From positions 1 through 64,000 of the forward strand of contig NZ_BBZK01000013.1 of NCBI RefSeq assembly GCF_001748085.1: a stretch of 64,000 nt of DNA. The letters run 5' to 3'. Positions within the stretch are counted from its first letter, which is position 1; every line of letters starts with the position of its first letter. The position numbers and the translations under genes were made by a program. The notes below the pieces were generated by a model that saw nothing but the letters and a program-made list of their open reading frames with translations, was not told the origin of the DNA and made no database searches. This DNA is from Streptomyces sp. TP-A0874 (GTDB lineage: Bacteria; Actinomycetota; Actinomycetes; Streptomycetales; Streptomycetaceae). Below are positions 53,941 to 62,240 of the stretch, piece by piece.

Positions 53941-55158
53941 ATGCCCCGCATGGAGACGACAGCCGCGCAACCATCGCCCGCACGATCCCTGTCCACCGAG
54001 GCGGTCCACGCCGGCCGCGAGGACCTGGCCGGTCTCGGACTGCACGCCCCGCCACTGGACCTGTCCACCACCTACCCCTCCTACGACAGCCGGGCCGAGG
54101 CCGCCCGCATCGACGCCTTCGCGACCACCGGTGAGCGCCCGGACGGACCTCCGGTGTACGCGCGCCTGGACAACCCCACCACCGCCCGGTTCGAAAACGC
54201 CCTCGCCCGGCTGGAAGGCACCGAGAGCGCCGTGGCGTTCGCCAGCGGCATGGCCGCGCTCACGGCCTGCCTGCTGGCGCGAGCCGGAGCCGGCCTACGG
54301 CACGTCGTCGCCGTCCGGCCGCTGTACGGCTGCAGCGACCACCTGCTGACCGCCGGGCTGCTGGGCACCGAGGTCACATGGGTGCAGCCGGAGGGCATCG
54401 CCGAGGCGATCCGCCCGGACACCGGTCTGGTCCTCGTGGAGTCGCCGGCGAACCCGACGCTCGCCGAACTCGACCTGGCGGCGATCGCCGAGGCATGCGG
54501 AGAGGTGCCGCTGCTCGCCGACAACACCTTCGCTACCCCGGTGCTCCAGCGGCCCGCCGAGAGCGGCGCGCGGATCGTTCTGCACAGCGCGACCAAGTAC
54601 CTGGGCGGTCACGGAGACGTGCTCGCCGGCGTCGTCGCCTGCGACGAGGAGTTCGCCCGACAACTGCGGCAGGTGCGGTTCGCCACCGGGGGGGTCCTGC
54701 ACCCGCTCGCCGGCTATCTGCTGCTGCGCGGGCTCTCCACCCTGCCGGTGCGGATGCGGGCGGCCTCGGAGACCGCGGCCGAACTCGCCCGGCGCCTGGG
54801 CTCCGACCCGCGGATCGCCAGGGTGCACTACCCGCGCCTCGGGGGCGCGATGGTCGCCTTCGAGGTGCACGGCGATCCGCACGAGGTGATCTCGGGGGTG
54901 CGTCTGATCACCCCGGCCGTCAGCCTGGGAAGCGTCGACACGCTCATCCAGCACCCGGCCTCGATCAGCCACCGGATCGTGGACGCCGGCGACCGCAGGG
55001 CCGCCGGTGTGAGCGACCGTCTGCTGCGGATGTCCGTCGGGCTGGAGAGCACCGAAGACCTGTGGGCCGACCTCGACCAGGCGCTCGGCGCGGAGCCGGC
55101 TCGAGTGGACCGAACCGGACCGCGGGCCGAGACGGCAACTGCGGCAGCCGGGCGGTGA
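53941..55158 (+). CDS. Cys/Met-metabolism PLP-dependent (trans-sulfuration family) enzyme
   Basis: A 405-residue fold-type I PLP enzyme of the cystathionine gamma-synthase/lyase family. The phosphate-binding YARLDNPT is near residue 78 and the PLP lysine is K219 in LHSATKYLGGHGD; SVSLGSVDTLIQHPAS-like segments close the active site. Between LARRLGSDPRIARVHYPR and GGAMVAFEV, the usual segment of about 20 residues with HPQ/HELA seems shortened. Which reaction (gamma-synthase, gamma-lyase or methionine gamma-lyase) is unclear. The start could be 53941 or 53950. The 3' end overlaps the acetyltransferase by 194 nt. Confidence 0.85.
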   Translation: MPRMETTAAQPSPARSLSTEAVHAGREDLAGLGLHAPPLDLSTTYPSYDSRAEAARIDAFATTGERPDGPPVYARLDNPTTARFENALARLEGTESAVAFASGMAALTACLLARAGAGLRHVVAVRPLYGCSDHLLTAGLLGTEVTWVQPEGIAEAIRPDTGLVLVESPANPTLAELDLAAIAEACGEVPLLADNTFATPVLQRPAESGARIVLHSATKYLGGHGDVLAGVVACDEEFARQLRQVRFATGGVLHPLAGYLLLRGLSTLPVRMRAASETAAELARRLGSDPRIARVHYPRLGGAMVAFEVHGDPHEVISGVRLITPAVSLGSVDTLIQHPASISHRIVDAGDRRAAGVSDRLLRMSVGLESTEDLWADLDQALGAEPARVDRTGPRAETATAAAGR

Positions 55159-55705
55159 CCACCAGCACCTCGTCCTCGAGTCGGTGCTCCACCGGCAGGT
55201 CGAGACCGCTCATGGCCGCCGCCATGCCGGCGTTGGTGGCGCCCATGACGGCGTAGACGTTCGAGCAACCCTGGTCGGCGGCGATGACGAGAAGGCGACG
55301 CAGCAGCTCGGTGCCGATGCCGCGCCGCTGCCATTCGTCCTCCACCAGGAGCGCCACCTCGGCCTCGTCGCCGTCCCAGAGCAGGTGACCGAGCGCCACC
55401 ACCTGGCCGGAGGCGGTGCGCGCCGCCAGGGTCTGCCCGAAGTGCGGGCTGAGCAGGTGGTCCAGGAGACGATCCGCCTCCTCGGCCGGGCTCCGGTAGC
55501 GCGAGCGGAGGGTGTCGGGGGAGCAGCGGTGGTGCATCTCCCGGGCGGCCGAGAGGTCGGATCGGTCCGCGCGGCAGAACCCGACGGGCGGGACCGCTCC
55601 GAGCGGATCCGGGGCGGGGATGTCCGCCGACCGGGTCCGTGCCCCGGGCACGCCTAAGGCCCGCCCGGGATCGCGGGCACCGTCGGCGGATGTTGCGTCA
55701 GTCAT
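54965..55705 (-). CDS. GNAT-family N-acetyltransferase with low-complexity C-terminal extension
   Basis: A 246-residue protein. The GNAT domain spans about 45-170: DRSDLSAAREMHHRCSPDTL, GQVVALGHLLWDGDEAEVAL and the acetyl-CoA motif LLVEDEWQRRGIGTELLRRL. The last 55 residues (after VVTARLPQLPS) are Arg/Pro/Ser-rich, encoded antisense to the end of the PLP enzyme gene, and look like read-through of a lost stop. It probably acetylates a protein or small molecule. ATG at 55705. Confidence 0.8.
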   Translation of the reverse strand: MTDATSADGARDPGRALGVPGARTRSADIPAPDPLGAVPPVGFCRADRSDLSAAREMHHRCSPDTLRSRYRSPAEEADRLLDHLLSPHFGQTLAARTASGQVVALGHLLWDGDEAEVALLVEDEWQRRGIGTELLRRLLVIAADQGCSNVYAVMGATNAGMAAAMSGLDLPVEHRLEDEVLVVTARLPQLPSRPAVRFGPLEPAPRRAPGRGRPTGLRCSPARRTSAADGRSHRRPCGRRRPRSGG

Positions 55706-55876
55706 GGGAGATAGCCTGTCGGAGCTGTATTGCACGATCTCGAACGTGCGGTGACTGATGCGTAACAGCGGTTTATGCGTATCTACGCCTCGGTCGTGAA
55801 AACTTGGGCAAGTCTTTGTCCTCGGTGGCGTGGTAGACGTACATCTGGTCGGCTGCGGGACGGTGCCCCGCACCCC

Positions 55877-57451
55877 TCACTGGCCGACCAGACCGGGCTG
55901 CAGGACCTTCGTGAACAGCACCTGGCCGCCCTCCTCCAGAAGCCTGACCGTCAGTTCCCCGCTGTGACCGTCGATCTCCACCTCACCGTAGTACTGGCCG
56001 CCGTCCATTGGGGAGGTGTTGGCGTGTGCCGGAGACTTCACGAACGGCTGGGCCGGGCCGAACGTGCCGTCCAGCTTCAGTGCGGGGAAACCACCGGCGT
56101 TGAGCGGACCGGAGACGAACTCCCAGAACGGCGCGAAGTCCTTGAAGGCCGCCCGGGCAGGATCGTAGTGCTGGGCCGAGGTGTAGTGCACGTCCGTGGT
56201 CAGCCAGAGGGTCCCGGTGATCCGGCCGTGTTTGATGTGCCGCAGCAAATCGGCGATCTGCAACTCCCGTCCCAGAGGTGCGCCCGGATCGCCCTGGGCC
56301 ACCGCTTCGGCGTCGTCGCCGTCCGGTACGACGAGGCCCAGCGGCATGTCGGAGGCGATCACCTTCCACAGTGCCCGGGAACGGGACAGCTCGCGCTTCA
56401 GCCAGCCCAACTGCTCGGCCCCGAGGATCCCCTGTTCGTCCGCGGTCTGGAGGCCGGGCGAGTTCGCGTTGCGGTAAGTGCGCATGTCGAGCACGAAGAC
56501 GTCCAGCAGCGGACCGTGCCGCACCACCCGGTAGATGCGGCCGCCGCGGTCCGGACGTGGCGTGGACAGCGGGAAGTACTCGCCGAACGCGCGCCGGGCG
56601 TTGGCCGCGAGCACGTCGACCCGCTTCTCCGTGTAGCGGTCGTCGTCCAGGATCTCGCCCGGGTACCAGTTGTTGAGCACTTCGTGGTCGTCCCACTGGA
56701 CGATGTTGGGGGTCCGCGCGTTGAACCCGCGCAGGTTCTCCGCGAGGAGGTTGTAGCGGAAGTTGCCGCGGAACTCCGCCAGGGTCTCGGCGACCTTCGA
56801 CTTCTCCTCGGTGGTGACGTTCCGCCAGATGCGGCCGTCCGGCAGGGTCACGCGCTCCTCGATCGGCGAGTCGGCGTAGATGTTGTCGCCGCTGCACAGG
56901 AAGAAGTCCGGATCCCGGCGGCCCATCTCGTCGAAGATCGGGTAACCACCGCGATCGGGGTTGATGCCCCACCCCTGCCCCGCGATATCGCCCGACCAGA
57001 GGAAACGAACGTCGGTGCGCCGGTCGGCCGGAGCGGTACGGAAGGTCCCGCGCACCGGTTCGCCGGCCCGGCGCGGATCCTCCGGGTCCGTCAGCAGCAC
57101 CCGGTAGTGCACCTGCTCGCCGGCCGGCAGCCCGTGCAGGCTCGTGGTCCCGGTGAAGTCGCTGCCGGCTCCGAGCACCGGCCCGATGTGCCGGCGCACG
57201 TTACGGAAGGAGTCGGACGCCGAGGTCTCCACCACCATCCGGGCCGGCCGGTCCGAACGCACCCACACCACGCCGGAGCTGCCCGTGACGTCCCCGACCT
57301 GCGCGCCCCACCGGGCCGCGGGCCGCCCGGACAGCCTCTGCGCCGGAGCCGCACCGGAGAGGGCTGGTAGGACGAGCCCGGTGCCGGCGGCGGCCGCCGC
57401 ACCGCGGAGCACCGACTGGCGGGCGACGGCCGGATCGGAACCTTGCGACAT
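55877..57451 (-). CDS. phoD: PhoD-type alkaline phosphatase/phosphodiesterase with altered Tat motif
   Basis: A 524-residue secreted phosphatase. The PhoD domain has VRFLWSGDIAGQGWG, LCSGDNIYAD, QWDDHEVLNNWYP and TDVHYTS, with the metal-binding Asp, Asn and His residues in place. The signal region reads ARQSVLRGAAAAAG at residues 10-23: the second Arg of the expected RRSVLRG Tat motif is Gln (codon 57416-57418, CAG). Export may be weakened or use another route. It is divergent from the GntR regulator gene. ATG at 57451. Confidence 0.9.
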   Translation of the reverse strand: MSQGSDPAVARQSVLRGAAAAAGTGLVLPALSGAAPAQRLSGRPAARWGAQVGDVTGSSGVVWVRSDRPARMVVETSASDSFRNVRRHIGPVLGAGSDFTGTTSLHGLPAGEQVHYRVLLTDPEDPRRAGEPVRGTFRTAPADRRTDVRFLWSGDIAGQGWGINPDRGGYPIFDEMGRRDPDFFLCSGDNIYADSPIEERVTLPDGRIWRNVTTEEKSKVAETLAEFRGNFRYNLLAENLRGFNARTPNIVQWDDHEVLNNWYPGEILDDDRYTEKRVDVLAANARRAFGEYFPLSTPRPDRGGRIYRVVRHGPLLDVFVLDMRTYRNANSPGLQTADEQGILGAEQLGWLKRELSRSRALWKVIASDMPLGLVVPDGDDAEAVAQGDPGAPLGRELQIADLLRHIKHGRITGTLWLTTDVHYTSAQHYDPARAAFKDFAPFWEFVSGPLNAGGFPALKLDGTFGPAQPFVKSPAHANTSPMDGGQYYGEVEIDGHSGELTVRLLEEGGQVLFTKVLQPGLVGQ

Positions 57452-57583
57452 GAGGTACCTCCCGTGGACGGGCGCGGCTGACTCCCACAACAGTGCACCC
57501 GGCCCGGTGCCGCGGCCAGGTGCCACGCGCACCAGTGAACAACCCCGAAGCGGGCTCCGGAAGACGGCCCGCTCCGATCCGTA

Positions 57584-57597
57584 TTGGTCTTGACCAA
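57584..57597. promoter_or_regulatory. DasR-like operator
   Basis: TTGGTC-TT-GACCAA, a 14-bp inverted repeat with 6-bp arms. It resembles the DasR site consensus (TGGTCTAGACCA core). It overlaps the -35 of the GntR gene's promoter and lies in the divergent region with phoD. Confidence 0.65.
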
Positions 57598-57619
57598 GTC
57601 CGGGCGCCCGCCCTATCGT
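57590..57619 (+). promoter_or_regulatory. Promoter of the GntR regulator gene
   Basis: TTGACC (57590-57595), 18 nt, TATCGT (57614-57619). The -35 is part of the DasR-like inverted repeat, which suggests autoregulation. Confidence 0.55.
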
Positions 57620-57663
57620 CGCTGAATAGTGCAGGAACCTTTAATAAACAAGGGCGCATAACG

Positions 57664-58476
57664 GTGACTCTCCCGGCGGTCGGACACCGGGTGACGGAGA
57701 CGGCGACGGCGGAGGACAGGGTGGGGACCACGCGAGTCGACACGGCGGCGGAGCCGAAGTACTGGCACCTGAAGACCGTCCTCAGCGAGGCCTTGGAGAC
57801 GGAGTTCACGGTCGGGGAGGTCCTGCCCAACGAGCGCGAACTGGCCGCCAGGTTCAACGTCGCCAGGGCGACGCTGCGTCAGGCGCTGGAGCAGTTGGAA
57901 CTCGAAGGCCGACTGCAGCGGCGCCGCGGGGTGGGCACCACCGTCGCACCCCCGCGGGTGGGCGTCTCGGTCATGGAGGAACGGCCGGCCTGGCCCGGGG
58001 CCGACGGCGAGGCCTGGCAGACCGTCGACTGCGCGGACAGCACCCCGCTCCCCGCCGTGGCCCGACTGCTCGGCACGGCTGCCGGCGAACGGGTGCACAC
58101 CGTACGCCGGACCCGTCTCTCGTACGGGGTGGCGGTCGCGGCCGAGTCCCTGTACGTGCCGGCGGCCTCCGTACCCGGCCTCTCCTCGATAGCGGCATCG
58201 GGAGGTCCGGCACGGGCCCGCGCGGTGCTACGCGAGTTGAACCGCCTGGAACTCCAGGGCCAGGAGCGGTCCGTGGAACTGGGCTCGGCCCGCGCGGACG
58301 ACGCCAGGCAGCTCGACCGGCTTCCGGGCGCTCCCGTCCTCGTCGTCACCAGCCGGTACCGGTCCGCCGACCGCACGGCTGCCGTCGCGGTCGCCACCTA
58401 CCGCGCGGACACCTGCCGGCTGACCTTCGGCGAGAGCGGCGGCCTGGTCCACCAGCAGGACCTCGCGGCATCCTGA
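57664..58476 (+). CDS. GntR-family (HutC subfamily, DasR-like) transcriptional regulator
   Basis: A 270-residue regulator. A winged helix-turn-helix at about residues 32-100 (PKYWHLKTVLSEALETEF, NERELAARFNVARATLRQAL, RRRGVGTTVA) is followed by a UTRA ligand-binding domain. The DNA-recognition helix and the PKYxxLK opening resemble DasR, the N-acetylglucosamine regulator, and a DasR-like site lies in its own promoter. Ligand may be a phosphosugar. GTG at 57664. Converges on the ROK gene. Confidence 0.87.
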   Translation: MTLPAVGHRVTETATAEDRVGTTRVDTAAEPKYWHLKTVLSEALETEFTVGEVLPNERELAARFNVARATLRQALEQLELEGRLQRRRGVGTTVAPPRVGVSVMEERPAWPGADGEAWQTVDCADSTPLPAVARLLGTAAGERVHTVRRTRLSYGVAVAAESLYVPAASVPGLSSIAASGGPARARAVLRELNRLELQGQERSVELGSARADDARQLDRLPGAPVLVVTSRYRSADRTAAVAVATYRADTCRLTFGESGGLVHQQDLAAS

Positions 58477-58490
58477 CCCCGCCGACCGCT

Positions 58491-58513
58491 GCCGGGCCGG
58501 AGTTCGGCCCGGC
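58491..58513. terminator. Bidirectional hairpin between GntR and ROK genes
   Basis: GCCGGGCCG and CGGCCCGGC form a perfect 9-bp stem with a 5-nt loop. Confidence 0.65.
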
Positions 58514-58564
58514 GCGCGGTGAGGTGCGCCACCGAGGACCGAGCGCCGGACGTGCCCCGGCGGA

Positions 58565-59776
58565 TCAGCGGCGGAAGCCGACCGCTCCTGACTCCGCCGT
58601 GCCCGCCACGGCGAAGAGCTCCTCCTCCAGATGTTCCACGGCCAACCGCAGTGCGCCCGTCGCCACCGCCGCCTCCCCGAGTGCGGAGAGAACGACCCGT
58701 GGTGGACGGAGGCAGTAGCGGGCCAGTTCGCGCCGGAGCGGCTCCAGCACCCCGTCCAACCCCGCGGCCCAACCGCCCACCACCACGAGCTCCGGGTCCA
58801 GCGCCAGCACCAGAGCGGCCACATCGTGCACCAGCCGCTGGATGAACCGCTCCACGGCCTGCTGGGAGCGCCGATCCCCCTCGCGGGCCTGCTCGAACAC
58901 CCGGGCTACGGCTGCCTCGTCGAGCGGGTGGAGCGGTTCGCCGGTGGTCGACAGCACCTGCTCCGGCTTGGCCTCCCGTCCCAGCAGGTGCAGCGCGCCG
59001 ATCTCACCCGCCGCGCCCCCGTGGCCTCGGTGGAGTCGGCCGCCGATCAGGGATCCCGCGCCCGGGCTCAGCCCGGCCAGCACCATCACCAGGTCGTCCG
59101 CACCGCTTCCCGCGCCCTGCCAGTGTTCGGCGAGCACGGCGGCGTTGGCGTCGTTCTCCACCAGGACCGGGCAGCGGAAGGAGCGCCGCAGCCGCTCACC
59201 GAGCGGAAGGCCGGTCCAGCCGGGCAGCGCAGTGCCGAGGCGTACGGCGCCGTCCGCCTCCACGATGCCGGGCGTGCCGACCCCCACCGCCCGCAGGGTG
59301 CTGCGCGGCACCCCCTGGCGGCGCAGCAACTCCGCGACCACCCCCCGGGTACGCTCCAGCCGCTCCTCGGCCGAGGCGGTAGCGGCCAACACGGCCGCCC
59401 CCGAGCCCAGCACACGGCCCCGCAGGTCGCTCAGCAGGGCCGACACGCGGTGCGGACCGATCTCGATGCCCAGCAGGTGACCGGCCTCGGCGTGGAAGCG
59501 GAACCGGCGCGCCGGGCGCCCCTGGCGGCGGGTCTCCCCACTGGCGGGCCGGACCTCCACCACCAGGCCGCTCTCGATCAGTCCCTCGACCACGCCTTCG
59601 ACGGTCGGGCGGGAGAGACCGGTCAGCCGTACCAGATCGGTGAGCGTGGGGGCTGCCGACGAGGCATGCGCCAGGCCGTCGCGCAGTGCGTGCAGCACGA
59701 CAGCGGAGTTGATCCGTCGTAGCAGGGACGGATCCCCGCCGGTGAGCCGTCCCAACGCCGGCCTCCCTCTCCGCAC
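58565..59776 (-). CDS. ROK-family transcriptional regulator without the zinc motif
   Basis: A 403-residue protein. The N-terminal winged helix-turn-helix (about 20-80, LTDLVRLTGLSRPTVEGVVE) is fused to a ROK sugar-binding domain (LLGIEIGPHRVSALLSDLRG, VGVGTPGIV, ENDANAAVLAE). The ROK zinc signature CxCGxxGC is absent: after GGAAGEIGALHLLG it continues without cysteines, so kinase-type zinc binding is lost and it acts only as a sugar-responsive regulator. GTG at 59776. It probably senses a sugar and represses a catabolic operon elsewhere. Confidence 0.87.
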   Translation of the reverse strand: MRRGRPALGRLTGGDPSLLRRINSAVVLHALRDGLAHASSAAPTLTDLVRLTGLSRPTVEGVVEGLIESGLVVEVRPASGETRRQGRPARRFRFHAEAGHLLGIEIGPHRVSALLSDLRGRVLGSGAAVLAATASAEERLERTRGVVAELLRRQGVPRSTLRAVGVGTPGIVEADGAVRLGTALPGWTGLPLGERLRRSFRCPVLVENDANAAVLAEHWQGAGSGADDLVMVLAGLSPGAGSLIGGRLHRGHGGAAGEIGALHLLGREAKPEQVLSTTGEPLHPLDEAAVARVFEQAREGDRRSQQAVERFIQRLVHDVAALVLALDPELVVVGGWAAGLDGVLEPLRRELARYCLRPPRVVLSALGEAAVATGALRLAVEHLEEELFAVAGTAESGAVGFRR

Positions 59777-59863
59777 TCTGCCCGGATGGTATCCCCTCCG
59801 CGCGGAGACGGGCCCCGTCGGCTGCGCGACCCCCGTCCCGGGAAAGGATTCAGAGGGCTGCGG

Positions 59864-61297
59864 TCAGAGGATGGCCCCGGGCCGGTAGCCGGCGGCCCCG
59901 GGGTACCGGGCACTGACCTCGGCGACGCGTTCCAGCAGGGCCGTGATCTGGTCCGCCGCCGCCCCGGTGAAGGAGAGCCGGTCCGCCATCAGCGCGGCCA
60001 ATTGCTCGCGGTCCAGCGGAATTCGCTCGTCCGCCGCGAGCCGGTCCAGCAGATCGTTGCGCTCGACGCCCTTCTCCCGCATTGCGAGCGCGGAGGCGAC
60101 GGCGTGTTCCTTGATGGTCTCGTGGGCGATCTCCCGGCCCACGCCGGCGCGTACGGCGCCCATCAGCACCTTTGTTGTGGCCAGGAACGGAAGATACCGG
60201 TCCAGCTCACGGGCGATGACCGCCGGAAAGGCGCCGAACTCGTCGAGTACGGTCAGGAAGGTCTCCAGCAGACCGTCGAGGGCGAAGAACGCGTCCGGGA
60301 GCGCCACCCGGCGCACCACCGAACACGAGACATCGCCCTCGTTCCACTGGTCACCCGAGAGTTCACCGGTCATCGAGGCGTAACCCCGCAGGATCACCAT
60401 CAGCCCGCCGACCCGTTCGCAGGACCGGGTGTTCATCTTGTGCGGCATCGCCGAGGAACCGACCTGGCCGGGCTGGAAGCCCTCGGTGACCAACTCGTGC
60501 CCCGCCATCAGCCGGACCGTCTTCGCGACCGAGGAGGGCGCTGCGGCGAGCTGCACCAGGGTGGTGACGACCTCGTAGTCCAGGGAGCGGGGATAGACCT
60601 GGCCGACCGAGGTCAGCACCTTCTCGAAGCCGAGGTGCGAGGCGATCCGCCGCTCGAGTTCGGCGAGCTTGGCGGCGTCCCCGCCCAGCAGGTCGAGCAT
60701 GTCCTGCGCGGTGCCCACCGGCCCCTTGACCCCGCGCAGCGGGTAGTGGCCGAGGAGCTCCTCCAGCCGTCCGAAGGCGACCAGCATCTCGTCCGCCGCG
60801 GTCGCGAAACGCTTGCCCAGCGTCGTGGCCTGCGCCGCCACGTTGTGGGAGCGCCCGGCCATGACGAGTTCCGCGTGCTCACCGGCCAACCGCCCCAGTC
60901 GGTCGAGGACGGCGACCGCGCGGTCGCGGACCAGCTCCAGCGAGAGCCGCACCTGCAACTGCTCGACGTTCTCGGTGAGGTCCCGGGAGGTCATGCCCTT
61001 GTGTACGTGCTCGTGCCCGGCCAGGGCGTTGAACTCCTCGATCCGGGCCTTGACGTCGTGCCGGGTCACCCTTTCGCGTTCGGCGATGGAGGCCAGGTCC
61101 ACCTGGTCGAGCACCCGCTCGTAGTCGGAGACGGCCTCTTCCGACACCTCGATGCCCAGGTCCCGCTGCGCTCGGAGCACGGCGAGCCACAGCCGCCGTT
61201 CCAGTCTCACCTTCTCCTCGGGAGACCACAACAGGGCCAGCTGCGTAGAGGCATAGCGGTTGGCCAGGACGTTCGGAATGCGGGGCTTGGCAGTCAC
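59864..61297 (-). CDS. purB: Adenylosuccinate lyase
   Basis: Cleaves SAICAR and adenylosuccinate in purine synthesis. A 477-residue fumarase/aspartase-fold enzyme with the signature GSSAMPHKMNT, an early MTSRDLTENVEQLQ and SHNVAAQATTLGKR. It aligns from KPRIPNVLANRYAS. The GTG at 61297 has no ribosome site but follows a -10-like TAGAAT by 8 nt, so the mRNA is probably leaderless. It is single-copy housekeeping and not linked to other purine genes here. Confidence 0.96.
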   Translation of the reverse strand: MTAKPRIPNVLANRYASTQLALLWSPEEKVRLERRLWLAVLRAQRDLGIEVSEEAVSDYERVLDQVDLASIAERERVTRHDVKARIEEFNALAGHEHVHKGMTSRDLTENVEQLQVRLSLELVRDRAVAVLDRLGRLAGEHAELVMAGRSHNVAAQATTLGKRFATAADEMLVAFGRLEELLGHYPLRGVKGPVGTAQDMLDLLGGDAAKLAELERRIASHLGFEKVLTSVGQVYPRSLDYEVVTTLVQLAAAPSSVAKTVRLMAGHELVTEGFQPGQVGSSAMPHKMNTRSCERVGGLMVILRGYASMTGELSGDQWNEGDVSCSVVRRVALPDAFFALDGLLETFLTVLDEFGAFPAVIARELDRYLPFLATTKVLMGAVRAGVGREIAHETIKEHAVASALAMREKGVERNDLLDRLAADERIPLDREQLAALMADRLSFTGAAADQITALLERVAEVSARYPGAAGYRPGAIL

Positions 61298-61305
61298 ATG
61301 AGGAG

Positions 61306-61311
61306 ATTCTA
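61306..61311 (-). promoter_or_regulatory. -10 element of a leaderless purB promoter
   Basis: On the minus strand TAGAAT ends 8 nt before the GTG start codon at 61297, so transcription starts about at the GTG. No clear -35. Confidence 0.5.
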
Positions 61312-61341
61312 CGCAGCCGGCCGAGGCCCGCCCGGCTCCGG

Positions 61342-62217
61342 TCAGCCCTGTGGATCCTTCGCCGGGTGCGGGCTGCCCTCCGGCCCCCGGGACGGGGCCG
61401 TGGACTCCTCGACTGCCTCGTACGAGCTCGGCTGAGCGGGGAGCGAGGGCGGCCGGTACGGGCTCAGCTCCGCACGCTTGGGTTGGCGCCCGTCCCCGGA
61501 GGATCGGCCGGTCAGGCGGCGTCCGATCCACGGCAGCAGGTGCTCACGGGCGAACCGGAGGTCACTGCCGCGCCGTGCCGCCCAGCCGGGCGGCACCGCG
61601 GCCGGCAGCGGTGCGGTCCAGTCGTACCGCGGCTCCCCGCCGACGGCCTGCCACACCGCCTCCGCCACCCGCCGGTGCCCTTCCGCGGTCAGGTGCAGCC
61701 GGTCGACGTGCCAGAGCCGCGGATCGGCGAGGACGCCCGCCCCGTACAGGTCGACGACCGTGGCCCCGTGCCGCTCGGCGAGCTCCTCGACGAAGTCGAA
61801 GAGCCCCTCCATCCGGGGACGGACCCGCTCCAGGACCGGGCCCTGACGACCGGGGCTGCGCATCAGCACCAGCCGACCGCACTCGGGTGCCAGGGTGCTC
61901 ACCGCCTCCTCCAGCCGGGCGCACACCCGGTCCATGTCGCACCGCGGACGGAGGACGTCGTTGAGCCCTCCGACGAGGGTCACCAGGTCGGCCCGCATCG
62001 CAGCCGCGGGAGCCACCTGCTCGTCGACGATCTGCCCGATGAGTTTGCCGCGGACCGCCAGGTTGGCGTAGCGGAATCCGGAGGTACGGGAGGCCAGCCG
62101 GGCGGCGAGGAGATCCGCCCAACCGCGGTAGGAGCCATCCGGCAGTTCATCCGACATGCCCTCGGTGAACGAGTCGCCGAGGGCGACGAAGCTGTTGTAT
62201 CGGGCACTCATCTGCAT
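61342..62217 (-). CDS. SGNH/GDSL-family hydrolase
   Basis: A 291-residue esterase-like protein. The GDS block ALGDSFTEGM holds the nucleophile Ser16; GGLNDVLRP gives the Gly/Asn oxyanion elements and DRLHLTAEGH the catalytic Asp and His. No signal peptide, so it is cytoplasmic. The C-terminal 60 residues are Pro/Ser-rich. Substrate unknown; SGNH hydrolases act on esters, lipids or acetylated sugars. ATG at 62217 (or 62211). It lies 44 nt upstream of purB on the same strand, so it may be co-transcribed, although purB has its own start. Confidence 0.87.
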   Translation of the reverse strand: MQMSARYNSFVALGDSFTEGMSDELPDGSYRGWADLLAARLASRTSGFRYANLAVRGKLIGQIVDEQVAPAAAMRADLVTLVGGLNDVLRPRCDMDRVCARLEEAVSTLAPECGRLVLMRSPGRQGPVLERVRPRMEGLFDFVEELAERHGATVVDLYGAGVLADPRLWHVDRLHLTAEGHRRVAEAVWQAVGGEPRYDWTAPLPAAVPPGWAARRGSDLRFAREHLLPWIGRRLTGRSSGDGRQPKRAELSPYRPPSLPAQPSSYEAVEESTAPSRGPEGSPHPAKDPQG

Positions 62218-62240
62218 GGCGCCCCGATACTACTCCGCGG

